A DNA stretch of 64,000 nt from Pseudomonas sp. PSB18 (GTDB lineage Bacteria; Pseudomonadota; Gammaproteobacteria; Pseudomonadales; Pseudomonadaceae). Under the pieces are notes generated by a model. That model did no database searches. It had not been told where the DNA came from and saw nothing but the letters and a program-made list of their open reading frames with translations. The DNA lies in the NCBI RefSeq assembly GCF_014596565.1, contig NZ_NOIN01000005.1, positions 389,300-453,299 of the forward strand, in the 5' to 3' direction. A program made the position numbers and the translations under genes. Shown one piece after another: positions 1-14,400 of this stretch (the first letter of the stretch is position 1; each line of letters starts with the position of its first letter).

Positions 1-2434
1 AGGTCACGTGCACGGTGGTTTCGGTGATGCCGTACATGTTCACCAGTTGCGTGCCGGCATTGGCTTCGCGGGCGTACCAGGGCTTGAGGATCCCGGTTTC
101 CAAGGCTTCACCGCCGAAAATCACTTGCCGCAGGCTGTGGTTCAGGTCGCTTTCGCCCTGGGCTGCGATCAACTGACGGAACGCGCTCGGCGTCTGGTTC
201 AGCACCGTGACGCCCGCCTCGCACAACAGTGTGTAGCAGTCCTGTGGCGAACGGCTGACCAGCTGCGGCACCACCAACAAACGACCGCCATGGGTCAGCG
301 CGCCCCAGATTTCCCAGACCGAGAAGTCGAAGGCGAAGGAGTGGAACAACGCCCAGACGTCCTGCGGGCCGAAGTCGAACCACGCTTGGGTGGCCGAGAA
401 CAACCGCGCGACGTTGCGATGCTCGACCATTACCCCTTTCGGTAAACCAGTGGAACCGGAGGTGTAGATCACATAGGCCAAGTGCCGGGACGTCAGCGTC
501 TCGAGACCGGGGTTGTGCTGCGGTTGTTGCGCGATACCCGCTGTTTCAGGCTGATCGAGCAGCAATACGGAGGCAGACAGCCCGGGCAGATGAGCCAACA
601 GATGCGACTGGGTGAGCAATGCCACCGGCGCGCTGTCGTCGAGCATGAACGCCAGGCGCTCCTGAGGATAAGCCGGATCCAGCGGCACATAACCGGCACC
701 CGCCTTGAGGATGCCCAACAGACCAATGATCATGTCCAGGCCACGCTCGACACAGATCGCTACCCGGTCATCCGGACGAATGCCCAGGGCCAGCAACCGG
801 TGGGCAAGCTGGTTGGCCCGGGCATTGAGTTCGCCGTAGGTCAGCGTGCGGTCCTCGAACACCACAGCCACGGCGTCGGATTGCGCCGCCGCCCAGGCCT
901 CGAATTGCCGATGGATCAATGCATCATCGGCATACACCGCATCCGAAGCATTCCAGGTCTCCAGCAACTGCCGGCGCTCGGCCGCAGGCAACACCGTCAG
1001 GCTGTGCATCGGCGTTTGCGGGGCGTGCTCCAAGGCATCCACCAGGCTTTGCAGGGCAACCTGCATATAGCCACTGATGCGTTGGGCACTGAGCTGCGCA
1101 TCCACCTGGACCGTCAGGCTGAAATCGTCACCCAGGTCATCGACATTCAATGTCAGCGGATAGTTGGTCCGTTCCTCGCTGGACAGCCTCTGCATACCGC
1201 TCCAGGCCGACAACACTTCGTCCGTTATCTGAGTCGCACTGTGCCGATAATTCAGCAGTGCGCTGAACAGCGGGGTTGGCGCGGCCACGCCGCTGCAACG
1301 CTGAGCCAGGGCCAGCGACGCATGCTCGTGGCCCAACAGGCCGGTCAAGCGCCCGTGGGTCATGCGGACCGCGTCACGCACACTCTGCTCATCCACCGGC
1401 ACACGGACCGGCAAGGTATTGATGAACATGCCCAGCGCCCGGTCGGCTCCTTCGCCGCCCTGCATCCGGCCCAGCAATACCGTGCCGAACACCACGTCTT
1501 TCTGTCCGGTCGCCATGCTCAAGACCTGGGCCCAGGCCAGATGGACCAGGCTCGCGGCGCTCACACCGAGCAGTCGGGCCTGGGTCCGCAGACGAAGGCT
1601 CAGCGCGTGACCGAGCGCTTCGCTCACTTCCCCGATGCCGCGTCCGTCGCCTTGCACCTGTGCCAACCCGAAGGGCAGCGTTGGCTCATCGACGTCAGCC
1701 AGCATCTCGCGGAAGAACGCCTCGTGTTCCGCCTCGCTCATGCCCAGTCGGGCCTGGGCCACGTAGTTGCGATACGGCACGGCTTCAGTCAGTTGCCCGG
1801 CCTCGCCGATCAAGTGCGCCTGCATCTCGTGTTGCACCACTTCCAGCGCAGTGTGGTCCAGCGCCATGTGGTGGAACAGCAGGGTCGCCACCCAACGCTC
1901 CTGGGCTTCATCCTGGGCTTCATCCTGGGCGTAGACCAGCTGCAGCATCGGTGCTCGACGCAGGTCCAGGCGATAATGGCGAGCATCGAAGCGGCTCGCC
2001 AGTTGCGTGGCGACATCGCCGGCCGTGGCATCGGCTTCGAAGCATTGCGGCTCCAGCCTCACGTGACGCCAGACCAGTTGCACCGGTTCGTCCAGACCTT
2101 CCCAGGCCACGCTGGTGCGCAGGATGTCGTGACGGTCGATCACCCCCTGCAACGCGTCGACGAACGCGTCGAGACGTTCACGGTTGTCAAAGGCGAACTG
2201 CGATTGCAGCACATAGGGGTCGCCCTGTTCGGCGGCCAGGTGATGATAGAGGATGCCTTCCTGTAGCGGCGCCAGCGGGTAGATGTCCTGCACATTGGAC
2301 GCGCCACCCGGAACGGTGGCGACAATCCGGTCGATCGTTTCCTGGTCGAGGCTCACCAACGGCAGCATGGCCGGGGTGATACGCCCACAGCCGGACTCGA
2401 TGAGATTCGCCGGCACCTCGACTTCCTTGCCGCT
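1..2434 (-). other. NRPS module 8 (partial): dual C/E - A(Thr), cut by window edge
   Basis: The C domain shows HHLAAEQGD and HHMALDH. The A domain is cut after the ninth pocket residue, but those visible read D-F-W-N-I-G-M-V-H as in module 1, so threonine (probably Dhb8 in the product) is predicted. The lysine of the code and the carrier domain lie outside the window. Confidence 0.8.
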
Positions 2435-5400
2435 GCCGACGGCGGCCGCCAGTGCCGCCAGGGTCGGCTGACTGAACAGCACCCGCACATCGGCGCTCAA
2501 ACCGACCTGGCGCATGCGCTCGATCAGGGTCACCGCCAACAGCGAATGGCCACCGAGTTCGAAGAAGTGGTCGTGACGCCCCACCTGCTCGACCTTGAGC
2601 ACCTCGGCCCAGAGCCGGGCCAGGGTCTGCTCCACTTCGCCTTGCGGAGCTTCGTATTCGCGACTGGCATAGGCATCGGCATCCGGGGCCGGCAGCGCGC
2701 GGCGGTCCAGCTTGCCGTTGGCAGTCAATGGGAAGGATGGCAGCACCACAAAGGCGCTGGGGACCATGTACTCGGCCAGCGTGCTTGCCAACTGGCTGCG
2801 CAGGTCGTGTACCGACAGGCTGACGTCCGCTTCCGGAATCACATAACCCACCAGGCGTTTCGGCCCGGCTTCATCCTGCCGCGCCACCACCACGGCGTCC
2901 TTCACGCCGACGCACTGGCCCAGCCGCGCCTCGATCTCGCCCAGTTCGACACGGAAACCACGGATCTTCACCTGGTCGTCGTTACGCCCCAGGTAATCCA
3001 CGGTGCCGTCCGCGCGCCAGCGCGCCAGGTCGCCGGTGCGGTAGAGCAAGGCCGCCGGATCGGCGCTGAACGGATCGGCGACGAATTTCTCGGCGGTCAG
3101 CTCCGGACGGTTCAGGTAGCCGAGGGCGACACCGTCACCGCCGATGTACAACTCACCCGCCACACCCACCGGCACCGGCTGCTGGTTCGCATCCAGCACG
3201 TAGACGCGGGTGTTGCCGATAGGTCGACCGATAGGGATACCGCCCTCGCCCACGTTCTTGATTTCGTAAGTGGTGGTAAACGTCGTGGCTTCGGTCGGGC
3301 CATAGCCGTTGAGCAGATGTTGCGGTGCGCCATCTTTGAGCACGCGCGCGATTACCGCCGGATCCAACACATCGCCACCCACGATCAGGTAACGCAGTTG
3401 CTTGAACACCGGCAGCAGGCCGTCGGCGTACTGGTGGAACAGCCCGGCGGTCATCCACAGCACACTGACCGACTGCTCGGTCAACAGCGCCGCAAAGCGC
3501 TCCTGGTTCAGCAATACATCCTGCTCGACCACCACCACGCAACCGCCGTTGAGCAACGGTGCCCAGACATCCAGGGTGCTGGCGTCGAACGCCGGGTTCG
3601 AGGCGAACGCCACCCGGTCCTGCTGGTTGAAATCGGCATAACCGTTGTTGATCACCAAGCGGCTGATCGCCCGATGCGGCACCAGCACGCCCTTCGGCAT
3701 CCCGGTGGAGCCGGAGGTGTACATGATGTACGCAACCGACTCGGCGTCCTGGGTCAGGTCCAGGTTATCGGCAGACTCGTCCAGCTCGACGGTATCCAGG
3801 TCCATCCGTTGCACACCTTCAGGCACAACCATCGTGCTCAGGGTCAGCACCACCCGTGCGCCACTGTCCTGGACCATGAACTGCTGGCGTTCGACCGGTG
3901 CGTTGACATCCAGCGGCACGTAGACGGCAGCACATTTGAGCACGGCCAATTGACTGACCAGCAGGTCAACCGAACGCGCCAGCCCGATGGCCACGCTGTC
4001 GCCCAGCTGGGTGCCCAGACCAGTCAGGTGGCGAGCCAGGCGGTTGGCCCTGGCGTTGAGTTCGCGGTAAGTCAGGCCATGCCCGGCATGGACAACGGCA
4101 ACGGCGTCGGGATGCGCCTGCACCTGGGCTTCGAACAGGCCATGGACGGTGCTGTCCCGTGGATAGCTGCGAGTGCTCGCGTTGAAGTCTGCCACCACCT
4201 GCTGGCGCTCGTCCGCCGGCAGGATCGACAGACTGTCCAATCGCGTCTGCGGTGCCTGCTCCAGGGCCTCCACCAAATGTTCCAGCGCGACGTTCATATA
4301 GACACAGACCCGCTGTGCGCCGATCTGCGGTACGGCCAGCGCCGTCAGGCCGAAGCCTTCGCCCAGGTCGTCCACCGAGAGGCTCAGCGGATAGTTGGTG
4401 CGTTCTTCGATGTCGAGGGTCTCGATGCCTTCCCAACCGGCCAGGGTCTCGCTCGAATGCCCGTCAACCGCGCTATGCCGATAATTGAGCAACGCACCGA
4501 ACAACGGCATCGGCGCGGCTACGCCGCTGCAACGCTGGGCCAGCGCCAGGGAGGCATGCTCGTGCCCCAGCAGGCCGGTCAACCGGGCGTGAGTGGCGTT
4601 CACGCCGTCACGCACGCCCTGGTCGCCCACATCCACCCGCAACGGCAAGGTGTTGATGAACATGCCCAGCGCCCGATCAGCCCCATCGCCACCTTGCATC
4701 CGCCCCATCAGCACGGTGCCGAACACCACATCCGGTTTGCCGGACACCTGGCCCAGCACCTGCCCCCAGGCCAGGTGAACCAGGCTGGCCGCACTCACGC
4801 CGAGCTGGCGCGCCTGGGCTCGCAGACGCAGGCTCAACGACAGGTCGACAGGCAGTCTGGCTTCCTCGATATCCCGTCCATCCCCCTGCACATCCTGAAG
4901 ACCGAACGGCAGCGTCGGCTCGTCTACATCACCGAGCATCTCGCGGAAGAATGCTTCGTGCTCCGCTTGGCTCACGCCCAGGCGAGCCTGGGCCACATAG
5001 TTGCGATACGGCACAGCCGCGGCCAGCGGCTCGGCCTCGCCCAACAGATGCGCCTGCATCTCGTGCCGCACCACCTCCATGGCGGTGTGGTCCAGCGCCA
5101 TATGGTGGAACAGCAGCATCGCGACCCAACGCTGGTTGGCCGCGTCCTGGGCAAACACCAGGCGCATCATGGGCGCCCGGGTGATATCGAGACGGTAATG
5201 CCGTGGATCGAAACGCTCCTGCAACAGGGTAGCGACATCGCCCGCCCCGGCTGCCAGCGCCACCTCATCCACCGCCAGCGGCGCGTTGCGCCAGACCACT
5301 TGCACTGGCGAATCGAACCCTTGCCACACCACGCTGGTACGGAGGATGTCGTGCCGGTCGATGACATGCTGCAACGCAGCCGCAAAAGCCGACAGCCGAT

Positions 5401-8400
5401 CCCGACTGCGTACTTCAAACAGGATTTTCAACACATAGGGATCGCCCTGCTCGGCGGCCAGGTGATGGTAATGGATACCTTCCTGCAACGGCGCCAACGG
5501 GTAGATGTCCTGCACATTGCGCGCGCCGCCCGGCACCGTTGCCACGACCTGATCAATCGCTTCCTGATCAAGCTGTATCAGCGTGAGCATGTCCGGCGTA
5601 ATCCGTTCACAGCCGCAGGCGATCAGGTTCACAGGCACCTTGACCTCCTTGCCGCTACCGACGGCCGCGGCCAGCGCCGCCAGGGTCGGCTGGCTGAACA
5701 GCACCCGCACGTCAGCGCTCAAGCCGGCCTGGCGCATGCGCTCGATCAACGTCACCGCCAACAACGAGTGACCGCCCAGCTCGAAGAAATGATCATGACG
5801 ACCGATGCGCTCGACGTTGAGCAGGTCTTGCCATAGCTGTGCCAACGTGGCTTCGACTTCGCCTTGCGGGGCCTCATAGGCCCGTGTGGCGAGTGAGTCA
5901 AGATCCGGCGCCGGGAGTGCGCGACGATCCAATTTGCCGTTGGCGGTCAGCGGCCATGCGTCGAGGCGCATGTAGGCCACCGGCACCATGTACTCCGGCA
6001 GTTGCCCTTGCAGATGGGCGCGCAACGCCTCGATGTCCACGTCCAGCGCTTGAGTGAAATAAGCCACCAGGCGTTTCTCACCCGGCACGTCTTCGCGGGC
6101 CAGGACCACGCAGTCCTTCACAGCCTCATGTTGTGCGAGTCGGGCTTCGATCTCGCCCAGTTCGATGCGGAAGCCACGGATCTTCACCTGGTCGTCGTTG
6201 CGACCCAGGTAATCCACGGCTCCGTCGGCACGCCAGCGCGCCAGGTCGCCGGTGCGGTAGAGCAAGGCCGCCGGATCGGCGCTGAACGGATCGGCGACGA
6301 ATTTCTCGGCGGTCAGTTCCGGACGGTTCAGGTAGCCGTTCGCTACGCCATCGCCACCGATGTACAACTCACCCGCCACACCCACCGGCACCGGCTGCTG
6401 GTTCGCATCCAACACGTAGACGCGGGTGTTGCCGATCGGATGTCCAATCGGGATACCGCCCTCGCCCACGTTCTTGATTTCGTAAGTGGTGGTAAACGTC
6501 GTGGCTTCGGTCGGGCCATAGCCGTTGAGCAGATGTTGCGGTGCGCCATCCTTGAGCACGCGCGCGATTACCGCCGGTTCCAACACATCGCCACCCACGA
6601 TCAGGTAACGCAGTTGCTTGAACACCGGCAGCAGGCCGTCGGCGTACTGGTGGAACAGCCCGGCGGTCATCCACAACACGCTGACCGATTGCTCGGTCAA
6701 CAACGCCGCGAACCGTTCCCGGGACAGCAACACATCCTGCTCGACCACCACTACGCAGCCGCCGTTGAGCAACGGCGCCCACACATCGAGAGTACTGGCA
6801 TCGAAGGCCGGGTTCGAAGCGAACGCCACCCGGTCCTGCTGGTTGAAATCGGCGTAGCCGTTGTTGATCACCAAGCGGTTGATCGCCCGATGCGGCACCA
6901 GCACGCCCTTCGGCATCCCGGTGGAACCGGAGGTGTACATGATGTACGCAACCGACTCGGCGTCCTGGGTCAGGTCCAGGTTATCGGCAGACTCGTCCAG
7001 CTCGACGGTATCCAGGTCCAACCGTTGCACACCTTCAGGCACAACCAGGGTGCTCAGGGTCAACACCAGCTGTGCGCCACTGTCCTGGACCATGAATTGC
7101 TGGCGCTCGACCGGCGCGTTGACATCCAGCGGCACGTAGACGGCAGCACATTTGAGCACGGCCAATTGACTGACCAGCAAGTCGGTCGAACGTGCCAAGC
7201 CAATGGCCACGCTGTCGCCCAATTGAGTACCCAGACCAATCAGATGACGGGCCAGGCGGTTGGCCCTGGCATTGAGTTCGCGGTAAGTCAGGCGTTGCTC
7301 GTCATGGACCACGGCAACGGCATCGGGATGTGCCTGCACCTGTGCTTCGAACAAGTCATTGACGGTCCGCTGCTGCGGATAACGACGGCAAGTGGCGTTG
7401 AACCCCATCAACACTTGCCGGCGCTCGACTTGCGGCAGCACCTCCAGACTGTGCAGGCATGTCGTGGGGTTGAACTCCAGGGCCTTGGCCAGGCTGTGCA
7501 GGGCGGTTTCCATGTAGGCACAGATCCGCTGCGCGCCCACGCCGTGGCTGGCCAGGACGGTCAAGGCGAAGTCTTCACCCAGGTCATCCACCGACAGGGT
7601 CAGCGGATAGTTGGTGCGTGCTTCACCGCCCAGGGTTTCGATGTCCTGCCAGGCCGCCAGGGTGTCCTGTCCGTTGGCTTGTTCGCTGGAGTTACGGTAG
7701 TTGAGCAAGGCGCTGAACAGCGGCGTCGGCGCGGCCACCGCGCTGCAACGCTGGGCCAGTGCCAATGGGGCATGCTCATGCCCCAACAGGGCGGTCAGTC
7801 GACCGTGCACTTCCTTGACGCCGGCCTTGACGTCCCGCTCATCGACACCGACGCGAAGCGGCAGGGTATTGATGAACATGCCCAACGCACGATCGGCCCC
7901 TTCGCCGCCCTGCATCCGGCCCATCAGGACCGTGCCGAATACCACATCGCTCCTGCCCGAGACCCGGCCCAGCACCTGCGCCCAGGCCAAGTGGTGCAGG
8001 CTCGCCGCGCCCACGCCTGACTGGCGGGCCAGACGCCGCAGGCGACGGCTCAGGTCGCTGTCGAGCAGCTGTGTCGCCGTCTCGATATCGTCACCGTCGC
8101 CCTGTACATCGTGCAGGCCAAACGGCAGCGTCGGCTCATCCACATCGCCGAGCATGTCGCTGAAGAAGCCTTCATGCTCTTCACGACTCACCCCCAGGCG
8201 GGCCTGAGCCACATAGTTGCGGTACGGCGCGGGGGTGTCCAACTGGTCAGCCCGACCCTGCAGATACGCCAGCATTTCGCGCTGCACCACTTTCATCGCC
8301 GCATGATCGAGGGCGATGTGATGGAACAGCAGCATCGCGATCCAGCGCTGGTTGGGCTGATCTTCCGCGAACGCCAGGCGCATCAGCGGGGCCTGGGTCA

Positions 8401-11400
8401 GGTCAAGGGCATAGTGCCGGGCATTGAAACGACTGTGCAGTTGTTCGCTGACGGCACCGGCCTGTGGATCCGCAACGAACGTCTCCAGCCCCAGACGCGC
8501 CTCGCGCCAGACCACTTGCTGAGGTTCATCGAGGCCCTCCCAGACGATGGCGGTACGCAGGATGTCGTGGCGATCGATCACCACTTGCAGGGCCTGGACA
8601 AACTCATCCAGGCGCGCGCGGTTGTCGAAGGCGAACTGCGACTGCAATACATAAGGGTCGCCCTGTTCGGCAGCCAGATGGTGATAGAGGATGCCTTCCT
8701 GCAACGGCGCCAGCGGGTAGATGTCCTGTACGTTGCCCATGCCACCCGGCACTTTCGACGCGATATGGTCGATGGCCTCCTGATCCAGGTGGGTCAGTGT
8801 GAGCATGTCGGGGGTGATCCGCGTGCAACCCGGCGGGATACCGTTGTCCGGCACCACGATTTCGCTGCCACTGCCCACCGCTGCCGCCAGCGCCATCAAC
8901 GTCGGCTGGCCGAACAGCACGCGCACGTCGGCGCTCAAGCCGGCCTGGCGCATCCGCTCGATCAGGCTGACGGCCAGCAGGGAATGGCCACCGAGTTCGA
9001 AGAAGTGATCATGACGGCCGACGCGCTCGACCTTGAGCACCTCGGACCAGAGTTGTGCCAGGGCAATTTCTGTTTCGCCTTGCGGGGCTTCGTAACCACG
9101 GGTGATCAGTGCATCGTGTTCCGGGGCCGGCAAAGCCTTGCGGTCGAGCTTGCCGTTAGGGGTCAGCGGCATGGCATCGAGGCGAACGTAGGCCACGGGG
9201 ACCATGTATTCCGGTAGCTGCCCTTGGAGATGGCTGCGCAGGGTTTCGATGTCCGCTGTGTCGTTCGCCGGCGTGAAGTAGGCCACCAGGCGCTTGTCGC
9301 CCGGCACGTCTTCACGAGCCAGTACCACCGTTTCTTTTACCGCGTCGTGTTGAGCGAGCTTGGCTTCGATCTCGCCCAGTTCGATACGGAAACCACGGAT
9401 CTTCACCTGGTCGTCGTTGCGGCCCAGGTATTCGATGTTGCCATCCGGCAGGTAGCGACCCAGGTCGCCGGTCTTGTACATCCGGGCATTCGGTTCACGG
9501 CTGAACGGATCCTTGAGGAAACGCTCGGCAGTGAGGTCATCACGATTGAGATAACCCCGCGCGACACCGGCACCACCGATGTAGATCTCACCCGGTACGC
9601 CCAACGGGACCGGTTGCTTGTGCTCATTCAGCAGATAGAACTGGGTGTTGGCGACCGGTTTGCCAATATGCGCGGCAAACCCGTCTTCGCGGGCCATCGA
9701 TACCCAACTGGAGTAGGTCGTGGTTTCCGAAGGACCATAGAGGTTGCACAGGCGCTTGACTGAGGTCTGTTCGAACAGCGCCTCTACCAGGCTGCGCTTG
9801 AGGGCTTCACCGGCCACGTTCACGGTGTCCACGCCCTCACCCAGCCCACCGGACTCCAGCAGAGCCTTGAGCGCCGACGGCACGGTGTTGATCAGGGTGA
9901 TGTCGTGCTCGCCGTGTTGCAGTTCCAGCACATTAGTGACCACTTCGATGCTGCCGCCCGACGTCAGCGGTGCGAAGCATTCGTAGACTGCCAAGTCGAA
10001 GTTCAGCGACGTGGAGAACAACGTTTTCGACAGGGTTTGCGCATCGAACGACCGATGGGCCCAGGTGAGGAAGTTCACCGTGTTCCGGTGTTCGATCATT
10101 ACGCCCTTCGGCAACCCGGTCGAACCCGAGGTGTAGATCACGTAAGCCAAGTGCGATGAGGTCAGTTCAGTGACCTCAGGATTCTGGACGGATTCGTCCT
10201 GCCAGAGCCCGCTGCCCAGATCGATCACCGGCATCGAAGCACCGGCCAACAAACCAACCGTTGCCGATTGGGCCAGCACCACCGCCGGCGCGCTGTCCTC
10301 CAGCATGTAGGCAATCCGATCCGCCGGATACGCCGGATCCAGCGGCACATAACCGCCCCCCGCTTTGAGGATCGCCAGCAGCCCGACCACCATGTCGAGA
10401 CCGCGCTCGACACAGATCGCCACCCGCGAGTCCGGCCGCACGCCCTGCCCGCGCAGGTAATGCGCCAGGCGGTTGGCTTGCTCGTTCAGCTCGCGATAGC
10501 TCAGGCGCTGATCGCCATGCCGCACTGCCATTGCTTCCGGCGTGCGCTGCACCTGCTCCTCGAACAACCCGTGAACGGTCTGTTCCAGCGGATACTCGGC
10601 CTCGGTGGCGTTGAATGCCACCAGCAGTTGCTCACGTTCCGCGGCAGGCAGAATCGGCAGATCGGCCAGCGACGACTCAGGCGCACATTCCAGCGCCTGG
10701 GCCAGAGTCGCCAGCGCGGTTTCCATATAGGCACAGATCCGCGGCGCACCGATTCCGCTCACCACCTGGACAGTCAGGCTGAAATCTTCGCCCAGATCGT
10801 CCACCGACAGCATCAGCGGGTAGTTGGTCCGCTCTTCACCACTGAGCACCTCAATACCGCTCCAGGCAGACGGGGCCTGGTTCGCATCGGTGTGACGGTA
10901 GTTGAGCAACGCACTGAACAGCGGCGTCGGTGCCGCCACCCCACTGCAACGCTGCGCCAGCGCCAGGGACGCATGCTCATGCCCCAGCAGCGCGGTCAAG
11001 CGGCCATGGGTCGCTCTCACGCCTGCACGGACGGCGGCCTGCCCCAGGTTCACCCGTAGCGGCAAGGTGTTGATGAACATCCCCAAGGCGCGGTCGGCGC
11101 CCTCGCCGCCCTGCATCCGCCCCATCAGCACGGTGCCGAACACCACGTCGTCCCGGCCCGATACACGGCCCAGCACCTGCGCCCAGGCCAGGTGGACCAG
11201 ACTTGCCGCGCTCACACCAAGCCGGCGTGCCTGAATCCTCAGGTCATGACTCAAGCTGCTGGCGAGCGCCAACGTGGCTTCTTCGATCCCCTGTCCTGCG
11301 CCTTGCACATCGTGCAGGCCGAACGGCAACGTCGGCTCGTCCACGTCGCCAAGCATGTCGCGGAAGAAACCTTCGTGCTCCTGCTGGCTGACGCCCAGGC

Positions 11401-14400
11401 GCGCCTGGGCCACATAGTTGCGATAAGGCATCGCCGCCGCCAACTGCCCGGCCTGTCCGAGCAAGTGCGCCTGCATCTCATGGCGCACCACTTCCAGTGC
11501 GGTGTGATCGAGCGCCATGTGATGAAACAACAGGGTCGCTACCCAACGCTGGTGGGTTGCATCCTGAGCAAAGCGGATGCACATCAACGGCGCCTGGCGG
11601 ATATCCAAGCGGTGGTGCCGCGCATCGAAGCGTGCTTGCAACTGACCGGCGATGTCACCGTCCTCATCCCGCAGCAACACCTGCTCGACGCCGAGCGACG
11701 CGTTGCGCCAGACCACTTGCACCGGCTCGTCCAAGCCCTCCCAGGCCATGGCCGTGCGCAGGATGTCGTGGCGATCGATCACGCCTTGCAAGGCCTGGGT
11801 GAAATCGTCCAGGCGTTCGCGGCTGTCGAAGGCGAACTGCGCTTGCAGCACGTAGGGGTCACCCTGTTCGGCCGCCAGGTGGTGATAGAGGATGCCCTCC
11901 TGCAACGGCGCCAACGGATAGATGTCCTGCACATTGGCCGCACCGCCCGGTACCGTCGCGACGATACGGTCAATGGCATCCTGGTCCAGCGATACCAGTG
12001 GCAGCATGGCCGGGGTGATGTGTTCACAATCCGAAGGAATCAGGTTTGCCGGGACACTCACTTCGCTGCCGCCACCGATGGCCGACGCCAGCGCAGCCAG
12101 GGTCGATTGATTGAACAGGATACGCACATCGGCACTCAGGCCGGCCTGACGCATCCGTTCGATCAGGCTGACGGCCAGCAGGGAGTGGCCGCCCAGTTCG
12201 AAGAAGTGATCGTGACGACCGACGCGCTCGACCTTGAGCAGGTCCTGCCAGATCTGCGCCAGGGTGGTTTCGATTTCGCCTTGCGGGGCTTCGTAGCCAC
12301 GGGTGATCAGTGCATCGTGTTCCGGGGCCGGCAAGGCCTTGCGGTCGAGTTTGCCGTTGGGGGTCAGGGGCAGTTTATCGAGGTGCACGTAGGCCACGGG
12401 GACCATGTATTCCGGCAGCTGCGCTTGCAGATGGCTGCGCAGAGCCTCGATGTCCACCGCTTCCGATTGAGTGAAATAGGCCACGAGGCGTTTGTCGCCC
12501 GGAACGTCTTCACGGGCCAGTACCACCGCTTCCTTCACCGCGTCGTGTTGGGCGAGCTTGGCTTCGATCTCGCCCAGTTCGATACGGAAACCACGGATCT
12601 TCACCTGGTCGTCGTTGCGGCCCAGGTATTCGATGTTGCCGTCCGGCAGGTAGCGGCCCAGGTCGCCGGTCTTGTACATCCGGGCGTTGGGCGTGGCGCT
12701 GAACGGATCCGTGAGGAAACGCTCGGCGGTCAGATCATCACGATTGAGATAGCCACGGGCGACACCTGCACCACCGATGTAGATTTCCCCTGGGACACCC
12801 AATGGCACCGGCTGCTTGTGCTCATCCAGCAGGTAGAACTGGGTGTTGGCGACCGGCTTACCGATATGGGCGGCAAAGCCGTCTTCGCGGGCCATCGAGA
12901 CCCAACTGGAATAGGTCGTGGTTTCCGAAGGACCGTAGAGGTTGCACAGGCGCTTGACTGAGGTCTGTTCGAACAGCGCCTCTACCAGGCTGCGCTTGAG
13001 CGCTTCACCGGCCACGTTCACCGTGTCCACGCCCTCGCCCAGACCACCGGATTCCAGCAAGGCCTTGAGCGCCGACGGCACGGTGTTGATCAGGGTGATG
13101 TCGTGCTCGCCGTGTTGCAGTTCCAGCACATTAGTGACGACCTCGATGCTGCCGCCGCTGGTCAACGGTGCAAAGCACTCGTAGACCGCCAGGTCGAAGT
13201 TCAGCGAGGTCGAGAACAGCGTTTTCGACAGCGTCTGGGCATCGAACGACCGATGGGCCCAAGTCAGGAAGTTCACCGTGTTGCGGTGTTCGATCATCAC
13301 GCCTTTAGGCAAGCCGGTGGAACCGGAGGTGTAGATCACGTAGGCCAAGTGCGATGAGGTCAGCCCTGCAACCTCTGGATTCGAGACCGACTCGTCCTGC
13401 CAGCGCCCGCTGCCCAAATCGATGACCGGCATCGTGGCATCAGCCAACAACCCAAGGGTCGCCGTCTGGGCCAGGACCACCGCCGGCGCGCTGTCCTCCA
13501 GCATGTAGGCAATCCGATCCGCCGGATACGCCGGATCCAGTGGCACGTAACCGCCCCCCGCCTTGAGGATCGCCAGCAAGCCCACGACCATGTCGAGGCC
13601 ACGCTCGACACAGATCGCCACCCGCGAATCCGGCCGCACGCCCTGCCGGCGCAGGTAATGCGCCAGTCGGTTGGCCTGCTCGTTCAGTTCGCCATAGCTC
13701 AGGCGTTGATCGCCATGCAGCACTGCAACCGCATCCGGCGTGCGCTGCACCTGCTCTTCGAACAACCCATGGACGGTCTGTTCCAGTGGGAACTCGGCGT
13801 CGGTGGCGTTGAACGCCACCAGCAGTTGCTCACGCTCCGCTGCGGGCAGAATCGACAGATCGGCCAGCGACGACTCAGGCGCACATTCCAGCGCCTGGGC
13901 CAAAGTCGCCAGCGCGGCCTCCATATAGGCAGCGACTCGCCGCGCACCGACGCCACTCACCGCCTGGACGGTGAGGCTGAAGCCTTCGCCCAGATCGTCC
14001 ACCGACAGCGCCAACGGATAGTTGGTGCGCTCCTCGCCACCCAGCGCCTCAATGCCTTGCCAGCCAGAGGACGGTTGCAGTGCGAGGGGCTCCGCCATCG
14101 AATGACGATAGTTGAGCAAAGCACTGAACAATGGCGTCGGTGCAACCACGCTGCTGCAACGCTGGGCCAATGCCAGGGAAGCGTGCTCATGCCCCAGCAA
14201 CCCGGTCAGCCGCGCATGCGTCGCCAATACACCATCGCGCACGCTCTGCGCCCCCACCTGCACGCCCAGCGGCAAGGTATTGATGAACATCCCCAGAGCG
14301 CGGTCGGCCCCCGCGCCCCCTTGCATCCGGCCCATCAATACGGTGCCGAACACCACCTCTTCGCGACCCGATACCCGGCCCAGCACCAGGGCCCAGGCCA

